NCBI GenBank assembly: GCA_964371995.1
Contig: CAYJPG010000045.1
Span: 1 to 22,268 of the forward strand
Length of the DNA: 22,268 bases
Direction of reading: 5' to 3'
Origin: SHZI01 sp964371995
GTDB taxonomy: Bacteria; Pseudomonadota; Gammaproteobacteria; Steroidobacterales; GCA-2729495
Shown here: positions 1 to 6,112 of the stretch, one piece after another
How the letters are laid out: each line of letters begins with the position of its first letter
Numbering within the stretch: the first letter of the stretch is position 1
Position numbers and translations under genes: made by a program
Notes under the pieces: model-generated
What the model saw: the letters and a program-made list of their open reading frames with translations, nothing else
Told to the model about the DNA's origin: nothing
Database searches by the model: none

Positions 1-394
1 AGGTAGGCCCAAACGACGCTGCCAGTGCCCCTCCGGCCAGGCCCAGATTACGGATAACCAGCCAGCTGCTTAACGGCTGTGGAGCGCCTCCGCAGCCGCA
101 ATCTAGGTCACGTCTGCCCCGACCGAGATTCACCGCCATAGCCAGCGCATAGATCAAAAGCAGGCTCGCAGCAGCAGGTAGCGCTGCGTTAATGTCTAGC
201 ATCAATCCGACGACAATTGCCCCCTCAGCCCATGGCAAAATGTCTGCCAGGTAGATTGCCCAGCGCGGTGGCAGCAACTGATATGCGAGCACGGCAGCGT
301 AGAAATCCCGGCGATTACGGAGCTTGCTGACCGCCGCTGTCGTGAACAGGATGCTGAGGCCCATGCGGATGATAAGGCTGAGTAAGGGGTCCAT
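1..394 (-). CDS. MauE/DoxX-like integral membrane protein, 5' part (runs off left edge)
   Basis: Reading the minus strand from the ATG at 394-392 gives 131 uninterrupted codons to the window edge; an in-frame TAA lies two codons upstream of the ATG and fixes the start. The product begins MDPLLSLIIRMGL and is hydrophobic, with about four membrane segments. It has a conserved block near residues 95-110 reading NLGRGRRDLDCGCGG, the dicysteine signature of the MauE family. In methylamine-utilisation clusters MauE is a membrane protein needed, with MauD, for disulfide formation and maturation of methylamine dehydrogenase. Elsewhere, family members pair with thioredoxin-like proteins. The partner genes would lie beyond the left edge, so a mau role cannot be confirmed. 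The family call rests on the Cys-Gly-Cys motif and the overall pattern. The 3' end is missing. Confidence 0.78.
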   Translation of the reverse strand, partial: MDPLLSLIIRMGLSILFTTAAVSKLRNRRDFYAAVLAYQLLPPRWAIYLADILPWAEGAIVVGLMLDINAALPAAASLLLIYALAMAVNLGRGRRDLDCGCGGAPQPLSSWLVIRNLGLAGGALAASFGPT

Positions 395-420
395 GGTTTA
401 AGCGGCTTTTCGCCTGATCA

Positions 421-440
421 ACATACGTGTCATTGTATGT
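421..440. promoter_or_regulatory. Perfect dyad in the MauE-like / DUF6502 divergent promoter region
   Basis: ACATAC (421-426) and GTATGT (435-440) are perfect inverted repeats separated by eight bases. The dyad sits 27 bases upstream of the MauE-like start codon, in the 166-bp gap between two divergent genes. Its size and place fit a dimeric-repressor operator. No regulator is identified, and a chance dyad of this size is possible. I see no convincing -35/-10 pair in the rest of the gap (395-560). Confidence 0.35.
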
Positions 441-560
441 AGCGGTCTGATTTTATGATGGAGTGAGTTCTTTTGTTCTGTATCCCACTCGCCTTAAAGG
501 TCTGTCGATAGCGTACGTAATGTTGTCGGGCTAAGGGGCTTCTCAGTACGGTAAAGTTCT

Positions 561-1427
561 ATGGTGAAGGATAGTCGAAAAGAACGGGGTCCTAATCTGC
601 AACGTGCAGTACTTATAGGTCTGGGGAGTTTTTTACGTCCTTTAGCACGCTTTTTGTTGAGATCGGGGATTGGGTATAAGGATTTTTCGGAGATCTGTAG
701 GGCGGCATTTGTTTCTGTTGCAAGCGATGAATATGGCGCTCGTGGACGGCGAGCTAGCATTTCTCGAGTCGCTGCAATAACGGGGGTCGGCCGAAAGGAA
801 GTGACAAGGCTTCGTGATTGCGACTTAGTACAGACTGAAGCCGAATTTTGGGCTTCTGAAATGAATCCATTAACGCAGATTCTGCATTTTTGGCATAGCG
901 ATCCAGACTACTCAACCGACGGTGTTCCTCGTCCGCTCGGCTTCATTGATGGTGAATACTCGTTTGCAGATCTAGTTGCAAAGTATGGTGGTGATATACA
1001 GCCTGACGCAGCGCGACTTGAGCTTAAGCGCTCTGGCGCGATTAAGGAGTCCGGTGATGATGTTATTCGCGCCGTACGTCGTCAGTACACGCCAACCGAG
1101 GTTGATGTCGAGTTTGTAAAGACTATGATCTTTTCTCTAAAGAACATTGCTAGTACGTTAGCGCATAACGCTGATGTCATTTCTCGCGAGGGTCCGGAAA
1201 CGGAAAATGGCCGTTTGGAACGATATGCGTGGACTACACGGATATCAGAGACATCTGCGTATGATTTTAAGCGTCTGTCAGAGCAAAAAGCTGAAGAGCT
1301 GCTATTGCAGTTGGACACCTGGATAGGCGAAAGAGAGCGGCTAGATATGGCCCAAACTGGAACGCTGTCGCAATCTCCTCGAAAAAGCTGTGGATTTGGC
1401 GTTTATTATTTTGATGAGGATCTCTAG
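561..1427 (+). CDS. DUF6502-type protein, copy A (putative HTH-containing)
   Basis: 288 residues starting at ATG 561. I recognise the conserved pattern of the DUF6502 family: an N-terminal block PLARFLLRSGIGYKDFSE (about residues 27-44), a helix-turn-helix-like stretch ISRVAAITGVGRKEVTRL (about 67-84), a central IL-x-x-WH-x-D motif, a QPDAARLELKRSGAIKE block, and a C-terminal GFGVYYFDE. The second copy at 2507-3328 on the other strand shares all of these blocks (PLVRILLQNGISYPEF, TGITKSEAISVL, ILTGWHAD, QPAAILKELIRIGVVKE, GIGIYHYME), so the two are diverged paralogues. The function is unknown; the HTH-like stretch suggests nucleic-acid binding (inference). The gene is AT-richer than the surrounding chromosome, which points to acquisition by transfer. 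Its stop codon overlaps the stop of the convergent repeat-protein gene. No clear Shine-Dalgarno sequence is visible before the start. Confidence 0.8.
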   Translation: MVKDSRKERGPNLQRAVLIGLGSFLRPLARFLLRSGIGYKDFSEICRAAFVSVASDEYGARGRRASISRVAAITGVGRKEVTRLRDCDLVQTEAEFWASEMNPLTQILHFWHSDPDYSTDGVPRPLGFIDGEYSFADLVAKYGGDIQPDAARLELKRSGAIKESGDDVIRAVRRQYTPTEVDVEFVKTMIFSLKNIASTLAHNADVISREGPETENGRLERYAWTTRISETSAYDFKRLSEQKAEELLLQLDTWIGERERLDMAQTGTLSQSPRKSCGFGVYYFDEDL

Positions 1428-2447
1428 CGATCGGCAGCTGAAGGTTCCAATGGGGCGGTCTTCAAGCCACTGCCGTNNNNNNNNNNNNNNNNNNNNNNNN
1501 NNNNNNNNNNNNNNNNNNNNNNNNNNNNNNNNNNNNNNNNNNNNNNNNNNNNNNNNNNNNNNNNNNNNNNNNNNNNGGATACCTTTCAAGCCACTGCCGT
1601 GGATACCTTTCAAGCCACTGCCGTGGATACCTTTCAAGCCACTGCCGTGGATACCCTTCAAGCCACTGCCGTGGATACCTTTCAAGCCACTGCCGTCGGC
1701 GGAATATTGCGGCATTGGATTGCCGGTTGTGATGGTTTCTTGTGGCGCTAGCTTAGAAAGAGCTGTTACTGATAATTTCCCTCGTCCGGCGTCGTAACCA
1801 ACTACTTCAAGTAAGTCGCCTGGCAATAGGTTGTCGTAGTCATTGGATTTCGCAATGCTGAAATCTAGTTTGGCGTTGCCAATTACAAGCTCCCGACTAT
1901 TCGGGTTACTTTCTTGCAGTATGCCGCGAACATAAACAAGCGACGTTCCTGGAGCTGCTGGAGTTGGTATAAGTACTACGAACCTGGCAATTGATTGACC
2001 CAGCCCAACAATGTCGCCGGCCACTACCACATGACGTCCAATGTCTAAATCGTGGATGTCATTACCATTGAAGCCAAGTGAACGCGAGTTGCCGCTTAAC
2101 GCATCAATTAATTGCGTGTTGCGAGGTATAAATGTGGTTTGGCCAGCAACTACTAACAAGTTGTTGGTTTGGTCAAACGACTCGATCGTGCCAATAGCAA
2201 CTAGTTCGGGGGCCGATATATGCGGGATATTCGTGCGTTTGATAACTGCGATTGTTTCCCAGTCCGTCAGCTGGCTCTCTGATCCGTCAATAACAATGGT
2301 GCCATCGACGGTGCGACCAACTAGTCGGAGGCCAGGCGGGTTATCTGTCCCTGAAGATGCATATCCAGTACCTGAAGGAAGTGCAAGGCAGCCCACGTAT
2401 AGGCCACATATTAACAATAGGGCTTTAGCTGAAACTAAACGCTGCAT
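1424..2447 (-). CDS. Secreted DUF5666-like protein with C-terminal octapeptide repeats (contains assembly gap)
   Basis: Starts at ATG 2447, with AGGGA ten to eleven bases upstream. Residues 1-31 look like a signal peptide (hydrophobic core ALLLICGLYVG; possible cleavage after YAS; Cys20 in a poor lipobox). Residues about 83-162 and 171-232 are two beta-rich segments of the DUF5666 type (IGTIESFDQTNNLLVVAG; VRGILQESNPNSRELVIG). From residue 251 the protein is an array of (D/H)GSGLKGI units, five before the gap of 100 Ns (1477-1576). On the far side of the gap the same repeat frame continues as GSGLKTAPLEPSAADR and a TAG stop at 1426-1424. I therefore end the gene at 1424, not at the apparent stop at 1341: 871 + 53 known bases equal 308 codons exactly, whereas 100 Ns shift the frame. 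It lies 59 bp downstream of DUF6502 copy B and is likely co-transcribed with it. Function unknown. Confidence 0.72.
1459..1696 (-). repeat. 24-bp tandem repeat array encoding (H/D)GSGLKGI
   Basis: Five complete 24-bp units run without spacers at 1577-1600, 1601-1624, 1625-1648, 1649-1672 and 1673-1696. Four are identical; the fourth has a single C for T, which is synonymous (Lys AAA to AAG). A degenerate terminal unit is visible at 1459-1476, left of the assembly gap. Its first residues are GSGLK and then the sequence diverges to TAPLEP. The near identity at synonymous sites points to recent expansion or ongoing homogenisation. The true copy number is hidden by the gap, so the array has at least five full units plus the terminal one. 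Confidence 0.92.
1477..1576. other. Assembly gap of 100 Ns inside the repeat array
   Basis: Exactly 100 Ns, the usual placeholder for a gap of unknown length. The left flank ends and the right flank starts at the same repeat-unit boundary, so the real missing length should be a multiple of 24 (possibly zero). Since 100 is not divisible by 3, any conceptual translation through the Ns is frameshifted downstream. Confidence 0.97.
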
Positions 2448-2506
2448 TTTTAAGAATCCCTAATCGCTAGAATTGTGGTGATTGCGAAAAACGGATAGAA
2501 ATGGAA

Positions 2507-3328
2507 TTACTTGTTATCGGTTTCCTTTTCCATGTAGTGATAGATACCGATTCCCGTTTGGATTACCCGTTTGCTCTGACTGTTGTTTGGTTTTTCTAGT
2601 TGGCTAAGCCAGTTATCAATGTCCTCAAGTAGCACTTGGCCTCTGCCTTGGACGTAGCGTTTAAATCTGGGCAAATCTTCTTCGTATATTCCGTCATCGG
2701 CGTATACGGTTCGTTCAAATAGCCGTCGGTCTGCATCTGTTTCCTGCCTGTTGTGTTCAACAGTCTCTACAAGGTGCTGAACGGCTTGCCCTATTCTTTC
2801 TAAACTGTCAGGAGCATCGGTCTTCGGTAGGTATGTACGCGTCAGTACCCGAAGCCAACCATTTTCTGTTTCCTTAACAACGCCAATACGAATTAGTTCC
2901 TTCAAGATCGCAGCCGGTTGAGTATCTGAGCAATGCGTCCGTGCAAGGGATACAAAATCTGGTCGATCGCGTAGTTCAAACGGCAGCTCTAGTGGCAATC
3001 CATATGGCCCTGTGTAGGTTGTGTCCGCATGCCACCCAGTCAATATGCGTGTTATGCGGTTGAGGTTGCTTTCTACAGATGGCCTTGCGTCTGTAGAGAG
3101 AACACTAATAGCTTCACTTTTGGTTATTCCGGTTCTAATTGCTGCTCTTGCTGCCAAGCTGTCTATATCTCCAGCTGGTGCTTCGTTCGTAGCTTCTGTG
3201 ACGAACACCTTCTTTGCTGTTTCCGCGAACTCGGGGTAGGAGATCCCGTTTTGCAAGAGAATCCGGACTAGCGGACCCAAGAGACGCGCGTACGCTGCAA
3301 GTAGCGCCGCCTTAAGGTCGGATTCCAT
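2507..3328 (-). CDS. DUF6502-type protein, copy B (putative HTH-containing)
   Basis: 273 residues from ATG 3328. It shares the DUF6502 blocks in order with copy A at 561-1427: LGPLVRILLQNGISYPEFAE (residues about 17-36), an HTH-like AAIRTGITKSEAISVL (about 62-77), ILTGWHAD (about 94-101), QPAAILKELIRIGVVKE (about 137-153), a PRFKRYVQGRG stretch, and a C-terminal GIGIYHYMEKE. Identity between the copies is moderate by eye, so this is an old duplication or separate acquisition, not a recent tandem copy. It is upstream of, and on the same strand as, the repeat-protein gene (59-bp gap), suggesting a two-gene operon. The biochemical function is unknown; DNA binding is inferred from the HTH-like segment only. 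Base composition is low in GC compared with the region to the right. Confidence 0.8.
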   Translation of the reverse strand: MESDLKAALLAAYARLLGPLVRILLQNGISYPEFAETAKKVFVTEATNEAPAGDIDSLAARAAIRTGITKSEAISVLSTDARPSVESNLNRITRILTGWHADTTYTGPYGLPLELPFELRDRPDFVSLARTHCSDTQPAAILKELIRIGVVKETENGWLRVLTRTYLPKTDAPDSLERIGQAVQHLVETVEHNRQETDADRRLFERTVYADDGIYEEDLPRFKRYVQGRGQVLLEDIDNWLSQLEKPNNSQSKRVIQTGIGIYHYMEKETDNK

Positions 3329-3587
3329 TTCTATAGTTCATTCTTATGTAACAACGATATGTTCAATGCGATGGTTAGTCAATAGCAATTGCGCCATTAA
3401 ATCGCAGAGTTAGGAGGGGGTGTTAAGTGAAGGTGTTACTAGGTTATGTAACTAGTGACGGGGCCAGTGGCCCGCGCGTTGCCGCCGACCAGGTTTGCGC
3501 CGTGAGATACCGTGAGGGCTACTGTATTCAGGCTTGGCTACCCCTACTCAGTAGTCGAATTGGGACGGGTGCGCCTAGGGCTCAGGG
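3329..3587. other. Intergenic stretch at the right boundary of the AT-rich cassette, with small hairpins
   Basis: 259 bases with no gene I can support, between the start of DUF6502 copy B and the end of bolA. The composition changes from AT-rich to GC-rich near 3450. Two small inverted repeats are visible: ACTAG (3438-3442) with CTAGT (3452-3456), and GGGCC (3461-3465) with GGCCC (3469-3473) around a three-base loop. The second could fold in RNA but has no following T-run, so I do not call it a terminator. I found no tRNA end, integrase site or clear direct repeat here. The promoter of DUF6502 copy B must lie in the left half. Confidence 0.4.
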
Positions 3588-3848
3588 TTATCCAACCACC
3601 TCAACACACACCGCATGAATCTCGTCGACCATCAGTTCCGCAAGTGCGTCGTAGACGAGGCGGTGTTGGGCGATACGGCTGAGGCCATGGAATCGCGGGG
3701 AGGCGATCCGGATACGGTAATGCCCGCGGCCACCGCGTGCCCCTTCGTGACCGATGTGCAGGTGTCCTTCGTCGATGATTTCGCAGGAGTCTGGTTCAAG
3801 CGCTTCGCTGAGCAGCTTGTGCATAAGTTCGATACGCGCGGTATTCAT
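3588..3848 (-). CDS. bolA: BolA family protein
   Basis: 86 residues, the usual length of a single BolA domain. The sequence MNTARIELMHKLLSEAL begins the first helix. The C-terminal half contains RFHGLSRIAQHRLVYDAL, matching the BolA signature with the conserved Arg/Gln-His-Arg ligand region. BolA-type proteins form [2Fe-2S]-bridged complexes with monothiol glutaredoxins and affect iron-sulfur handling, envelope stress and morphology. The start at 3848 overlaps the yciI stop by four bases (ATGA), indicating translational coupling at the end of the yciB-yciI-bolA operon. I cannot tell from sequence alone whether it is closer to BolA or IbaG, though the position next to yciI/yciB is common for gammaproteobacterial BolA-like genes. 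Confidence 0.85.
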   Translation of the reverse strand: MNTARIELMHKLLSEALEPDSCEIIDEGHLHIGHEGARGGRGHYRIRIASPRFHGLSRIAQHRLVYDALAELMVDEIHAVCVEVVG

Positions 3849-4147
3849 GGTGCGACCTGCGTGAATGGTTTGACAATGACTTCGCTCCAGACACCTGCCG
3901 CCATATAGGGGTCAGCGCTTGCCCATGCAGTCGCTTCGTCGAGGTCCGGGAACTCAGCGACGATCAGGCTGCCTGTGTAGCCGGACTCACCCGGCTCTGT
4001 TGAGTCGATTGCCGGATGCGGTCCGGCGAGAACCAGTCGTCCGGCATCGCGAAGCGCGGCAACGCGATCGAGGTGAGCTGTACGTGCGAGCTTGCGTCCG
4101 TTGAGGCTGTCAGGCACATCCGTACCGGAGATTGCATAGAGCATCAT
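3845..4147 (-). CDS. yciI: YciI-like protein
   Basis: 100 residues, very like the E. coli YciI length and pattern: RTAHLDRVAALRDAGRLVLAGP (residues about 22-43), then GYTGSLIVAEF and SADPYMAAGVWSEVIVKPF. The YCII fold is a small ferredoxin-like dimer with a conserved His/Asp pair; the cellular role of this stand-alone protein is not established. Two adjacent ATGs (4147 and 4144) are possible starts after a good GGAGAG ribosome site, and the E. coli protein begins at the equivalent of the second. The first ATG shares one base with the yciB stop (TGATG). It is the middle gene of yciB-yciI-bolA. Confidence 0.88.
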   Translation of the reverse strand: MMLYAISGTDVPDSLNGRKLARTAHLDRVAALRDAGRLVLAGPHPAIDSTEPGESGYTGSLIVAEFPDLDEATAWASADPYMAAGVWSEVIVKPFTQVAP

Positions 4148-4713
4148 CAGCTCTCCGTATGATTTTCAGGTTCTGTTGGCAGGCCGTGGCGACTCAGCCA
4201 AAAAGCCTGCAGCAACACAAAGACCAGTGTCATGCCGAGCAGGCCGAACAGCTTGAAGTTGACCCAGGCGCCCTCGGAGAAGTTGTAGGCAACATACAGG
4301 TTCGCCGCACCGGAGAGCAGGAAAAAACCGGCCCACATCAGGTTGAGTCGCTGCCAGTCCTGCGCCAACAGCCTGATTTCACCCTTGGCTACCGATTCAA
4401 GCAGTCGCTGCATCATCGGTTTGTTGCCGGCATAGCGGCTGACCACCAGGACGGCGCAAAATGCCCAGTTGAGCACCGTCGGTTTCCACTTGAATACGAG
4501 ATCGTTATTGATCGCCAGGCTGATCCCGCCGAGCACGACAACAAGCGCCGCAGATGCGAGCAGCATGCGGCTGACGGTGCGTTTGATCGCATAGGTGATC
4601 ACGACCTGCAGGGTCATGGCGACCATGATGACCGCAATCGCTGTCTTGATGTCGGTAAGCCAGTAGGCGATGACGAAAGCGACGATTGGCAGAAAATCAA
4701 TAAAGAGTTGCAT
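4147..4713 (-). CDS. yciB: Inner-membrane septation protein A / YciB
   Basis: 188 residues beginning MQLFIDFLPIVAFVIAYW, the characteristic YciB (IspZ family) opening. It is strongly hydrophobic, with about five membrane-spanning segments and the family's conserved LVFKWKPTVLNWAF (about residues 71-84) and WQRLNLMWAGFF (about 119-130) blocks. YciB is an inner-membrane protein linked to envelope integrity and cell division. It heads the minus-strand operon with yciI and bolA, whose reading frames overlap it and each other, and is divergent from yciO across a 75-bp gap. The length is slightly above that of E. coli YciB. The start at 4713 is the only sensible Met before the conserved opening. 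Confidence 0.93.
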   Translation of the reverse strand: MQLFIDFLPIVAFVIAYWLTDIKTAIAVIMVAMTLQVVITYAIKRTVSRMLLASAALVVVLGGISLAINNDLVFKWKPTVLNWAFCAVLVVSRYAGNKPMMQRLLESVAKGEIRLLAQDWQRLNLMWAGFFLLSGAANLYVAYNFSEGAWVNFKLFGLLGMTLVFVLLQAFWLSRHGLPTEPENHTES

Positions 4714-4737
4714 CAGAACCAGTTCCGGAGCCTGTTC

Positions 4738-4757
4738 GCATGATACTCAAATCATGC
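4738..4757. promoter_or_regulatory. Seven-base-arm dyad in the yciB/yciO divergent region
   Basis: GCATGAT (4738-4744) and ATCATGC (4751-4757) are perfect inverted repeats around six bases. The dyad lies in the 75-bp space between the divergent yciB and yciO starts. It ends about 20 bases upstream of the -10-like hexamer before yciO, so a bound protein could affect both promoters. It could equally form a hairpin in a yciB leader. No cognate regulator is recognised. Confidence 0.4.
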
Positions 4758-4776
4758 CCCGGATTTGGCCGTCCGT

Positions 4777-4782
4777 TAGAAT
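4777..4782 (+). promoter_or_regulatory. -10-like hexamer placed for a leaderless yciO transcript
   Basis: TAGAAT matches TATAAT at five of six positions and ends six bases before the yciO ATG, so transcription from it would start at about the A of the start codon. There is no good -35 match at 16-18 bp and no strong Shine-Dalgarno sequence. The call rests on the hexamer and its position only. Confidence 0.3.
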
Positions 4783-4788
4783 GGCGGT

Positions 4789-5409
4789 ATGTCACAGCGC
4801 TTCCAGGTCCATCCCCTGAATCCCCAGCTCCGTCTGATTCGCCAGGCGGCAGAGCTGATTCGCGAAGGCAGTCTGATCGTGTATCCGACCGATTCCGGCT
4901 ATGCCTTTGGCTGGCATATCGGTAACCGTGACGCGGCTGAGCGCCTGCAGCGTATCCGCCAGACTGGCAAGGACCACAACTTCACCTTGGTCTGTCGCGA
5001 TTTGTCTGAAATTGCCACCTATGCCCGCATAGAGAATTCCACCTACCGTCTGCTGCGTGCCCATACGCCCGGCGCCTATACCTTTATTCTCCGCGCCACG
5101 CGGGAGGTACCACGGCGCCTGCAAAACCCGAAGCAGCAAACGGTAGGTATCCGGGTGCCGGACCATCCGGTGCCGCTCGCACTGCTGGCAGAACTCGGCG
5201 AGCCGCTGATGAGTTCCACGCTGATCCTGCCGGACCATGATCTGCCTCTTGCTGATCCGGATGACATATGGGAAATATTGTCTGGTCGCATCGACCTGCT
5301 GATCGACAGCGGCAACTGCGGGCTGGATCCGACCACAGTCGTGGATCTCACCGGAGACTATCCGCAGGTACTGCGGCATGGCAGTGGTGACGCGAGCGCA
5401 TTCGCCTGA
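4789..5409 (+). CDS. yciO: YciO, YrdC/Sua5-domain protein (L-threonylcarbamoyladenylate synthase-like)
   Basis: 206 residues, the same length as E. coli YciO. The opening MSQRFQVHPLNPQLRLI closely follows the YciO pattern rather than TsaC. The YrdC domain is seen from VYPTDSGYAFGW (residues about 31-42) through the basic RIRQTGKDHNFTLVCRDLSE block (about 55-74), PGAYTFILRAT (about 93-103), VGIRVPDHP and a C-terminal DLTGDYPQVLRHGSGD. TsaC/Sua5 enzymes make threonylcarbamoyl-AMP for the tRNA t6A modification; YciO is a paralogue whose physiological role is less clear. Start at ATG 4789. Translation could be leaderless (see the -10-like element). It begins the plus-strand run that continues with a membrane protease, scpA, scpB and rluB. 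Confidence 0.9.
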   Translation: MSQRFQVHPLNPQLRLIRQAAELIREGSLIVYPTDSGYAFGWHIGNRDAAERLQRIRQTGKDHNFTLVCRDLSEIATYARIENSTYRLLRAHTPGAYTFILRATREVPRRLQNPKQQTVGIRVPDHPVPLALLAELGEPLMSSTLILPDHDLPLADPDDIWEILSGRIDLLIDSGNCGLDPTTVVDLTGDYPQVLRHGSGDASAFA

Positions 5410-5432
5410 GGGCGCCAGTCGGCTCATCACCG

Positions 5433-5438
5433 TATACT
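5433..5438 (+). promoter_or_regulatory. -10-like hexamer immediately before the site-2 protease gene
   Basis: TATACT (five of six matches to TATAAT) ends seven bases before the ATG at 5446, and no Shine-Dalgarno motif lies between. The arrangement resembles the one before yciO and would give a leaderless or near-leaderless transcript. No matching -35 hexamer is evident. Confidence 0.3.
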
Positions 5439-5445
5439 TGCCAGC

Positions 5446-6108
5446 ATGCCAGGGACGGACACAGCAGCCTCTATCCAGCTACTCGCGGCTGCAGTGATCC
5501 CTGTCCTGTTCGCTATCGCGCTGCATGAAACCGCACATGGCTGGATGGCCCGCTACTTCGGCGATCGCACCGCAGAGATGCTGGGCCGTCTGACGCTGAA
5601 CCCCATCAAGCACATCGACCCGATCGGCACGATTGCGATGCCGCTCATCCTGACTCTGCTGGGTCTGCCGGCATTTGGCTGGGCGAAGCCGGTGCCGGTT
5701 GTGGCTGCCAATATGCGGGACCCCAAGCGCAACATGATTGCGGTTGCGGCGGCAGGCCCGGTCAGTAATCTGTTGATGGCGCTGCTCTGGGCTGTGGTGT
5801 TCCGCATAGTGCTGGGCTGGGACCAGCCCCAGCTGGGCCTTCGTCAGTTTCTGCTTTCCATGTCGCAAATAGGCATACAGTTCAATGTATTACTGGCGGT
5901 ATTTAATATGATTCCCATACCACCGCTGGACGGCGGGCGGGTGCTGCGCGGCCTGTTGCCCGAGCCCTATGGCATGAAGCTCGATGCCGCCGAGCGCTGG
6001 GGCCTTATACTTGTGCTGCTGTTGCTGACATTCGGAATTCTTAGTCGAATACTTTTGCCGGTGATGAGCTGGTTTATCGATCTCATCCTGTTGCTCGTGG
6101 GCGTTTAA
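5446..6108 (+). CDS. Site-2 protease family (M50) membrane metalloprotease
   Basis: 220 residues, nearly all hydrophobic. The zinc site is visible as H27-E28-T-A-H31 in the first membrane segment, and the third ligand as D162 in NMIPIPPLDGGR (residues 154-165). The middle contains FGWAKPVPV and AAAGPVSNLLMALLWAVVF, also standard for the short YwhC/Rip-like M50 group, which lacks a PDZ domain. Such enzymes cut transmembrane substrates in the inner membrane; the substrate here cannot be told. It lies 36 bp after yciO and 4 bp before scpA, a neighbourhood often seen for this protease family in gammaproteobacteria. All metal ligands are intact. Confidence 0.92.
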   Translation: MPGTDTAASIQLLAAAVIPVLFAIALHETAHGWMARYFGDRTAEMLGRLTLNPIKHIDPIGTIAMPLILTLLGLPAFGWAKPVPVVAANMRDPKRNMIAVAAAGPVSNLLMALLWAVVFRIVLGWDQPQLGLRQFLLSMSQIGIQFNVLLAVFNMIPIPPLDGGRVLRGLLPEPYGMKLDAAERWGLILVLLLLTFGILSRILLPVMSWFIDLILLLVGV

Positions 6109-6112
6109 GCAG

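Noticed and set aside
1577..1696. Tandem 24-bp repeats as a CRISPR array
   Set aside because: The units are contiguous with no spacers and are read as an in-frame octapeptide; no cas gene is near.
1390..1797. Plus-strand open frame through the repeat array (IPFKPLPW repeats)
   Set aside because: Antisense to the repeat protein; it is open only because the repeat has no stop in that frame, overlaps the end of DUF6502 copy A and crosses the Ns.
3461..3473. GGGCC-AGT-GGCCC hairpin as a terminator
   Set aside because: No T-run follows on either strand and no gene ends just before it.
3427..3618. 63-codon plus-strand frame in the spacer before bolA
   Set aside because: No family pattern; it overlaps the bolA 3' end on the other strand and spans a composition change.
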